The translations under genes and the position numbers were made by a program. From UBA4416 sp044340865 (GTDB lineage: Bacteria; Bacteroidota; Bacteroidia; B-17B0; Aurantibacillaceae): 18,412 nucleotides of DNA. The DNA is taken from contig JBIISW010000036.1 in NCBI GenBank assembly GCA_044340865.1, forward strand, positions 1 to 18,412. Direction: 5' to 3'. Every line of letters begins with the position of its first letter. Positions within the stretch are counted from its first letter, which is position 1. Positions 7,852-13,084 of this stretch are shown piece after piece. The notes under the pieces are model-generated. The model did no database searches. It saw only the letters and a program-made list of their open reading frames with translations, and was not told the DNA's origin.

Positions 7852-8520
7852 ATGTTAAGAACCAAAATTCTCATATTAAGCTTACTTTTCATTTCAATAT
7901 TAACTAATGCACAAACCTGCCTGAATCCTGGCTACAAACTAAATAAATTAAAAGCGAAAGGTGTAAATAAGGATACAATTTATAATTGGGCTAAAAATGA
8001 TCTTCTCTTTATTGAATTAAAACCACATGATAGTGTTGCTGATATTGGTAGTTACAATGGTTATTACCCTTCGCTTTATTCTGTTTCAACCGACTCAATT
8101 GTATTTTATTTAAATGATATTGTTGATGAAGGTTTTGCTTATTTTGACAGCATTAATAATCTATGTAAAAACATAAGAGGAACCAGCTTTACCAACAAGT
8201 TTGAAATCATACTTGGAAATGATGATTCTACGAAATTACCAGCAAACACTTTTAACAAAGTTATATTGCGAGATGCTTTACATCATTTTAAACATCCAAT
8301 AAAAATGTTGGAAGAAATAAAAAGAATTATAAAACCAAATGGAAAAATTTTTCTATTTGAATCAATTATAAACCCAAATATTGAAGATCAAAATTTATGT
8401 AAAGGTTCTATGACTAATGATGAACTAATAAAATTAATGTTAGAGAATGGCTTCACCCTAACTAAACAAGAACACGTAGGAAATAGTAGATTTTGGTTTG
8501 AATTTAAATTGATAAATTAA
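7852..8520 (+). CDS. Methyltransferase-like protein with a signal peptide
   Basis: A 222-residue protein that combines an N-terminal signal peptide (residues 1-20, core ILILSLLFISILTNA, cut before QTC) with a class I SAM-dependent methyltransferase fold. The fold is shown by motif I SVADIGSYNGYYPSLY (about 61-76, Gly-poor compared with DxGxGxG), the acidic LNDIVDEG region, and the motif IV-VI region VILRDALHHFKHP with LEEIKRIIKPNGKIFLFES, as in Methyltransf_11 proteins. Export would remove it from cytoplasmic SAM, so it may be an uncommon periplasmic protein using the fold for another purpose, or a membrane-tethered enzyme. The Cys at residue 23 is not in a proper lipobox. It is the last gene of the hemE run and ends 13 bases from the convergent purD stop. 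Confidence 0.75.
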   Translation: MLRTKILILSLLFISILTNAQTCLNPGYKLNKLKAKGVNKDTIYNWAKNDLLFIELKPHDSVADIGSYNGYYPSLYSVSTDSIVFYLNDIVDEGFAYFDSINNLCKNIRGTSFTNKFEIILGNDDSTKLPANTFNKVILRDALHHFKHPIKMLEEIKRIIKPNGKIFLFESIINPNIEDQNLCKGSMTNDELIKLMLENGFTLTKQEHVGNSRFWFEFKLIN

Positions 8521-8533
8521 AGCGAATAAAAAT

Positions 8534-9820
8534 CTAATCAACTAGCAACATTAAATCTTTTCCAATATCACTTCTGTAATATTTTTTATCATAGGAAATA
8601 TTTTCTGCTGTTACAAAACTTTTAGCAACAGCTTCTTTAATTGAATCGCCAAAAGAGGTAACAGCAAATACGCGCCCACCATTGGTTAGCACTTTATCAT
8701 CTTTTAAAATAGTACCTGAGTGAAATACAATACTATCTTCCGTTGATTTATAATTACTAATTTCTACATGTTTTTCGTAATCTTCAGGATAGCCACCAGA
8801 AACTAAAACCACAGCACTGGCTGTTTTAGGAGTCACACTAAAATTTTTGGTATGAAGGGTTTGCGTTGCAACACCTTGCAATAAATCTAATAAATCAGAT
8901 TCGATACGCGGAATCACAACTTCCGTTTCAGGATCTCCCATGCGGCAATTGTATTCAATTACTTTTGGTTCTCCATCATCATTCATTAAACCAATAAAAA
9001 TAAATCCACGGTAATCAATATTGTCTTCTAATAAACCTTTAATAGTAGGCTTAACAATTTGCTCTTCTACTTTATCAATAAAAGCTTGATTAGCAAATGG
9101 AACAGGACTAATTGCTCCCATTCCTCCCGTATTTAATCCTGTATCACCTACTCCAATGCGCTTATAATCTTTAGCGGCTGGTAAAATTTTATATGATTTT
9201 CCATCGGTTAATACGAAAACAGATAATTCGATGCCTTTCAAAAATTCTTCAATAACAACTGTATTTCCAGCATTTCCAAACTTTGAATTCAAAATCATAT
9301 TTTGTAATTCTTGTTTAGCTTCGTCGATATCATTAATAATCAAAACACCTTTGCCTGCTGCTAAGCCATCTGCTTTTAAAACATAAGGAGGGCTTAATGA
9401 TTCTAAGAAATCAGAAGCTTCATTCATATTTGAGGCGTTAAAACTTTTATACTTAGCCGTTGGAACACCGTGTTTTAGCATAAATTGTTTACTAAAATCT
9501 TTGCTACCTTCTAATTGAGCGCCATCTTTTTTTGGTCCAATGACTGGTATTTCTTTTAATATCTCATCTTGCAAAAAATAATCATGAATACCGTTTACCA
9601 ATGGATCTTCAGGACCAACTAACACCAAATCGATGCTTTTTTCCCAAACTAAATTTTTGATAGCATCAAAATCAGATATAGATATATTGACGTTTGTTCC
9701 GCATTGTGCCGTTCCAACATTACCTGGTGCTATATATAAGTTTTCTAATTGCTTACTTTGCGTTAATTTCCATGCAAATGCATGCTCTCTTCCACCTGAT
9801 CCTAATATTAATACATTCAT
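8534..9820 (-). CDS. purD: Phosphoribosylamine-glycine ligase (GAR synthetase)
   Basis: Second step of de novo purine synthesis: ATP-dependent joining of glycine to 5-phosphoribosylamine in the cytoplasm. The 428 residues match the usual length. The N-terminal domain begins MNVLILGSGGREHAFAWKL; the ATP-grasp domain contains VLKADGLAAGKGV (about 148-160), EEFLKGIELSVFVL and the metal-binding YNCRMGDPETEVV (about 289-301). The C-terminal domain contains VVLVSGGYPEDYEKH and GGRVFAVTSFG. It stands alone: a terminator separates it from the upstream small basic protein gene, and no other purine gene is in the window. No purine riboswitch or -7 element was seen in the short leader. Confidence 0.97.
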   Translation of the reverse strand: MNVLILGSGGREHAFAWKLTQSKQLENLYIAPGNVGTAQCGTNVNISISDFDAIKNLVWEKSIDLVLVGPEDPLVNGIHDYFLQDEILKEIPVIGPKKDGAQLEGSKDFSKQFMLKHGVPTAKYKSFNASNMNEASDFLESLSPPYVLKADGLAAGKGVLIINDIDEAKQELQNMILNSKFGNAGNTVVIEEFLKGIELSVFVLTDGKSYKILPAAKDYKRIGVGDTGLNTGGMGAISPVPFANQAFIDKVEEQIVKPTIKGLLEDNIDYRGFIFIGLMNDDGEPKVIEYNCRMGDPETEVVIPRIESDLLDLLQGVATQTLHTKNFSVTPKTASAVVLVSGGYPEDYEKHVEISNYKSTEDSIVFHSGTILKDDKVLTNGGRVFAVTSFGDSIKEAVAKSFVTAENISYDKKYYRSDIGKDLMLLVD

Positions 9821-9846
9821 TTTATACTTATTTAAAGTGTAAAAAT

Positions 9847-9878
9847 AAAAAATCTCGCCTTCTAAAAGACGAGATTTT
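9847..9878 (-). terminator. Rho-independent terminator of the small basic protein gene
   Basis: AAAATCTCG and CGAGATTTT pair over nine bases (9849-9857 with 9870-9878), with a further CTT/AAG pairing inside the loop after one mismatch. On the minus strand a T-rich run follows (complement of 9841-9852). It lies just after the stop of the 9900-10307 gene and just before the purD start, so it insulates purD. Confidence 0.8.
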
Positions 9879-9899
9879 ATTAAAAGTTATGTATTCTTA

Positions 9900-10307
9900 T
9901 TAATGTTTTCTTTTACTGAAAGCAGAGCTTCCTCTGACACGATGTGACACACGTTTCTTATTTTGATTGAATAACATTTTATCACGTCCTCTTTTGGCAT
10001 TTGTTCTATTTCTGTGAAATAATTGAGGTTGTTCTTTTTTTTGTTTTAAACTAGTAGCTGTAGGTCTATAAACCCATGGTCCATTTTGACTTTTCTTACT
10101 AAAAATTCGTGCAAATAAGCCCTTTTTTCTTCCTCCACGGGCAAACGCATCGGCATTTCCAGCGCTTCGTTTACGATGAAACACACTGTTTCCGTGTTGA
10201 TTTCTACGTTCTTTTTTACGACCGCCAATGGATTGTGCTAACATTGATGAGGTTAGACAAACTGAAACAAGAAAAATAAAAATAGAAAATAATCTAGCTA
10301 AGTTCAT
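9900..10307 (-). CDS. Small, strongly basic exported protein of unknown function
   Basis: I do not recognise a family. From the ATG at 10307 it is 135 residues: a signal peptide (about 1-25, core FSIFIFLVSVCLTSSMLA, cut before QSIGG) and a mature part extremely rich in Lys, Arg, Asn, Gln and Ser with almost no acidic residues. Basic clusters include GGRKKERRNQ, HRKRSAGNADAFARGGRKK and a C-terminal SKRKH. The predicted pI is well above 10 and the mature protein has few hydrophobic residues, so it is probably poorly folded or binds polyanions such as LPS, nucleic acid or acidic polysaccharide; that is inference. A TTG start at 10325 is possible but would put extra residues before the signal peptide. 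It is monocistronic, with its own terminator. Confidence 0.7.
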   Translation of the reverse strand: MNLARLFSIFIFLVSVCLTSSMLAQSIGGRKKERRNQHGNSVFHRKRSAGNADAFARGGRKKGLFARIFSKKSQNGPWVYRPTATSLKQKKEQPQLFHRNRTNAKRGRDKMLFNQNKKRVSHRVRGSSAFSKRKH

Positions 10308-10437
10308 GCATACAATGTTAAACAAATTAAAATTAAAATAAAGAAAATCAGGTTGTTAAAAATGTAGAATTGAATAAGAAGATTTGAACAATACCCTAAT
10401 GATAATTTGATGGTAATTAATTCAGAAAAGAACTTAA

Positions 10438-11124
10438 TTATAAATTTAAACTATATCCAATTCCTTTCGAAGTCCGGATGGCTTCATTTCCAAGAATTTT
10501 TCTGATATTTCTAATATGAATATCTATGGTTCTGCTATTTGCTACTTCACTTGAGTTCCAGATAATTTTAGCAAAATCATTTCGAGTAAATATTTTAGTT
10601 GGGTTTTGAAACATTAAATCAACCATTTCAAATTCTTTACGCGGAAGACTAATATTCCCATTTTCGGTAATCACTAAATAACGGTCTCTATCAACAAAAA
10701 AATCTTTTTTGCCCTTTTTTCTATTTGTAAAATATGGGAGTTCATCTTGTGAACGTTTTCTGAAAGCTTGAATTCGTGCCTCAAATAAATTTGACTTAAT
10801 TGGCGTGGTAATAAAATCATCTGCTCCAGAATTAAAAACAGTGATTTGTATGTAATCATCTTGCTTGTCAGAAAAAATTACAATATTAGGTTGAACTAAT
10901 TCTTTATTACTTCGAATTTCATTGGTTAAGGTAATGGCATCTTTCATTTCGAAATCCAATTCAATAATGACTAAATGCACTCGATTTTCATTTATGAATA
11001 GATTCAAATCATGTTCGGTATAAACAATAAAAACACTATAATCCGTTTTTTTTAAAGACAATATGTTGTCAAGAATAGAACTATTTTTATTTACACAAAA
11101 TAAGATGTTGAATGAATGTTCCAT
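10438..11124 (-). CDS. OmpR/PhoB-type response regulator with a degenerate receiver domain
   Basis: A 228-residue DNA-binding regulator. The C-terminal winged helix (about 130-228) is typical of the OmpR/PhoB family: ISLPRKEFEMVDLMFQNP, then TRNDFAKIIW, the recognition helix region SRTIDIHIRNIRKILG and the wing IRTSKGIGYSLNL. The N-terminal receiver (about 1-120) has lost its chemistry. The acidic pair is Val11-Asn12, the phospho-acceptor Asp is Glu55 (in LVIIELDFEM), the Thr is Ser85, and the invariant Lys is Thr107 (in GADDFITTPI). It should therefore be an aspartate-less, phosphorylation-independent regulator, perhaps locked by the Glu in an active-like state. No histidine kinase is nearby. 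It lies 48 bases after the T9SS gene on the same strand with a strong hairpin between, so it may be read by partial read-through. Confidence 0.9.
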   Translation of the reverse strand: MEHSFNILFCVNKNSSILDNILSLKKTDYSVFIVYTEHDLNLFINENRVHLVIIELDFEMKDAITLTNEIRSNKELVQPNIVIFSDKQDDYIQITVFNSGADDFITTPIKSNLFEARIQAFRKRSQDELPYFTNRKKGKKDFFVDRDRYLVITENGNISLPRKEFEMVDLMFQNPTKIFTRNDFAKIIWNSSEVANSRTIDIHIRNIRKILGNEAIRTSKGIGYSLNL

Positions 11125-11130
11125 ATATGA

Positions 11131-11158
11131 AAAAGGGCACGAAGAACTCGTGCCCTTT
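11131..11158 (-). terminator. Strong hairpin between the T9SS gene and the regulator gene
   Basis: A perfect 11-bp stem (AAAGGGCACGA at 11132-11142 with TCGTGCCCTTT at 11148-11158) encloses a five-base loop. On the minus strand a short T-run follows, so it should end or reduce transcription from the T9SS surface protein gene. It sits only about 7 bases before the regulator's ATG (11124). No separate -7 element was found for that gene, so it may instead act as an attenuator or leader structure. Confidence 0.75.
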
Positions 11159-11172
11159 ATTTTTATAATTAA

Positions 11173-12882
11173 TTACTTAGTAACAATTAATTTCTTAATT
11201 TCTTTTACACCATTCACTTCTAATGAAATGTAATAGATACCATTCGCTAAATTAGCTGTATTTAAAGATAATGTATTGTTGCCTTTGTTAAATTCATTTT
11301 CATGAGCAATAACAGAAACAACATTTCCTAACATATCAATAACCATTACAGATACTTTATTGTTTTCAATTAAATTGAACGCAATGTTAGTGTTTTGAGT
11401 TGCAGGATTTGGATAAATATTAAATGAGTTAGTTAATACATTTAATTGTTCAACACCTGTAAATCCACCAAAAAACTGAGGACCTGAAAAACTTGCACCA
11501 CCTGCAGCCACAGAAGCAGCAGCTAAACGAAAATCAGGAGTATTATATAAATTAGATGGGAAAGGATTTACAAAAGCAACTTGAGTTACCGTTTTTGTTG
11601 TATCAATTCCATTAGCGCCAGCATAGGTGTTATACCATGCAGAGTTAGCTCCACCTGCATCAGTAATAAAACGTGCGTTAGCTGGAATATCAGTTGTAAT
11701 AATAGTGTTCTTTAAAACTCCCATAGAATCAAGCATAGCGCCAGTTGTGTTATAATTATCAAAAGTAGAAGCACCATTTACATGCCATCCTTTTTCCCAT
11801 CCACAAAAAATGGAATTATGAATAGAAATCGCTGTATTTCTTCTTGTAAAAATTCCTCTTTCAAATTTTTCACCTGCAGGTAAAGTTGTTAAACCATTTC
11901 TTTTTGGACCTACGCAAGTAATGTTAGAAAACACTGCATTTGTAATAGGTAATCTTCCGACACCAGGATTAAAATTATCTGATTCAAAACCATTAGAATC
12001 ACCAGCTCCATCAGAAATATCTTTATCTCTTACCACTAAACCAAATTGGATACGACCAGAAAAACCAAAATCAGTATCAAAATCATCATCCAATGTTCTG
12101 AATGAAATCAAATATTTTGCATTAACAGCTCCACCAAACCATTCAAAACCATCATCTCCACCGAATGAAACTTGGATATGGTCAATTTGAGTTCCTGAAC
12201 CTACACCGCCCATTGTTAAACTATTTAATTCCGAGTTAGGAGTAGTAGACAAAGCTACACCTGCAAACTCAATACGGCAATAAGACATTACACCTGAGTT
12301 ATCAGCATTATTTGTTCCACCATACAAAATTTCAGGGAAATTTGTAGCAAAACCTTCAACATAATTTGTTCTTGGTGAAGCAGTACAAGTTGCACAAGCC
12401 GTATTAATGATACCATTACCTAATAAAACAACGCCACCCCAATCAGCTGGATTTCTGCTGTTTTCATTAGAAGTAAAAACAATTGGATTAGTTACAGTAC
12501 CTTGAGCATTAATTTTTGCACCTTTAGTAATGATTAAAGAAGCCTTTGAAGCTTTATCTCCTCTAATTACAGTTCCAGGTTGAATTGTTAATGTATTCCC
12601 AGGAGTAACTGAAATATTTCCTACTAATAAGTAAGTATTCCCAGAAGTCCAAGTCGTGTTAGTTGTAATGTTTGCAGAAATAGTAGTTGTTGCTGCTGGA
12701 TAAGGTGTAATTTGCGGATCCCAATTTGCCCAACCAGCTGTCCAATCATTTGATGATGTTCCTGTTAAACCATCAGTTACAGGAAATGCTCCTTTGTAAG
12801 ACGTTGCAGTCCAAAAGGCAGTTTGCGCCGAAGTTGAAATACTCAACAATGCTAAAGCGGCTAATGTGTAAAGTTTTTTCAT
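11173..12882 (-). CDS. T9SS-secreted surface protein with type A C-terminal sorting domain
   Basis: A 569-residue extracellular protein. It starts with a clear signal peptide (about 1-19, MKKLYTLAALALLSISTSAQ) and ends with a type A sorting domain (last about 80 residues: FNIYPNPATQNTNIAFNL, then VSVMVIDMLGNVV and NGIYYISLEVNG with a final KKLIVTK), the signal that sends cargo through the type IX system to the cell surface. The passenger is rich in Gly, Asn, Thr and Ser, with repeated short strands such as NTLTIQPGTVIRGDKA, IINTACATC and GGDDGFEWFGGAVNAKYLIS; this resembles beta-helix-like surface proteins with no visible catalytic motif. The ATG at 12882 is chosen. The longer frame begins with a TTG that lies inside a perfect -7 promoter element. 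The gene directly follows a TonB-dependent receptor gene but has its own promoter and a terminator upstream. Confidence 0.88.
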   Translation of the reverse strand: MKKLYTLAALALLSISTSAQTAFWTATSYKGAFPVTDGLTGTSSNDWTAGWANWDPQITPYPAATTTISANITTNTTWTSGNTYLLVGNISVTPGNTLTIQPGTVIRGDKASKASLIITKGAKINAQGTVTNPIVFTSNENSRNPADWGGVVLLGNGIINTACATCTASPRTNYVEGFATNFPEILYGGTNNADNSGVMSYCRIEFAGVALSTTPNSELNSLTMGGVGSGTQIDHIQVSFGGDDGFEWFGGAVNAKYLISFRTLDDDFDTDFGFSGRIQFGLVVRDKDISDGAGDSNGFESDNFNPGVGRLPITNAVFSNITCVGPKRNGLTTLPAGEKFERGIFTRRNTAISIHNSIFCGWEKGWHVNGASTFDNYNTTGAMLDSMGVLKNTIITTDIPANARFITDAGGANSAWYNTYAGANGIDTTKTVTQVAFVNPFPSNLYNTPDFRLAAASVAAGGASFSGPQFFGGFTGVEQLNVLTNSFNIYPNPATQNTNIAFNLIENNKVSVMVIDMLGNVVSVIAHENEFNKGNNTLSLNTANLANGIYYISLEVNGVKEIKKLIVTK

Positions 12883-12909
12883 TTTGTTTTTTAGTTTTAA
12901 TTTATGGTA

Positions 12910-12917
12910 CAAATTTA
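12910..12917 (-). promoter_or_regulatory. Bacteroidota -7 promoter element of the T9SS gene
   Basis: Read on the minus strand, TAAATTTG is a perfect TAnnTTTG. It predicts a transcription start about 25 bases before the ATG at 12882. No TTG-type -33 element is present; that place is taken by the last units of the 11-bp half-site array, as at activator-dependent promoters. Confidence 0.68.
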
Positions 12918-12922
12918 ATTTT

Positions 12923-13018
12923 GTGACTTTATCCTTAGGTTAGGATTCGTTTACGCTTAGGTTACTTATAGTTTAACTTTATGTAAACAAAAAAATATTT
13001 AGTTAACTTTTAGTTAAC
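12923..13018 (-). promoter_or_regulatory. Operator-like array of half-sites at 11-bp period before the T9SS gene
   Basis: Reading the minus strand, half-sites begin at 13018 (GTTAACT), 13007 (GTTAACT), 12988 (GTTTACA), 12977 (GTTAAAC), 12966 (AGTAACC), 12955 (CGTAAAC), 12944 (CCTAACC) and, degenerate, 12933 (GATAAAG). All steps are exactly 11 bases except 13007 to 12988 (19). T at position 3 and A at position 5 are invariant in all eight. Seven-base half-sites with four-base spacers in direct repeat are how OmpR/PhoB-type winged-helix regulators bind; the TTAAC core also recalls the Bacillus PhoP box. The array abuts the -7 element, so activation is the likely effect. The orphan regulator encoded two genes downstream is the obvious candidate, by inference. 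Confidence 0.6.
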
Positions 13019-13033
13019 ATAATTAATGACAAT

Positions 13034-13061
13034 AAAAAAAGGTTAGCCATTGGCTAACCTT
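13034..13061 (-). terminator. Rho-independent terminator of the TonB-dependent receptor gene
   Basis: GGTTAGCC (13041-13048) pairs with GGCTAACC (13052-13059) around a three-base loop, extended by two A-T pairs. On the minus strand it is followed by seven T (complement of 13034-13040). It lies 24 bases after the receptor stop codon and just before the operator array of the next gene, so the receptor and the T9SS gene are separate transcription units. Confidence 0.85.
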
Positions 13062-13084
13062 ATTAAACTAGTAAAATTGACTAA

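Noticed and set aside
12883..12912. N-terminal extension of the T9SS protein to a TTG at 12912
   Set aside because: The TTG lies inside the -7 promoter element and the extension adds ten polar residues before a normal signal peptide; the ATG at 12882 is better.
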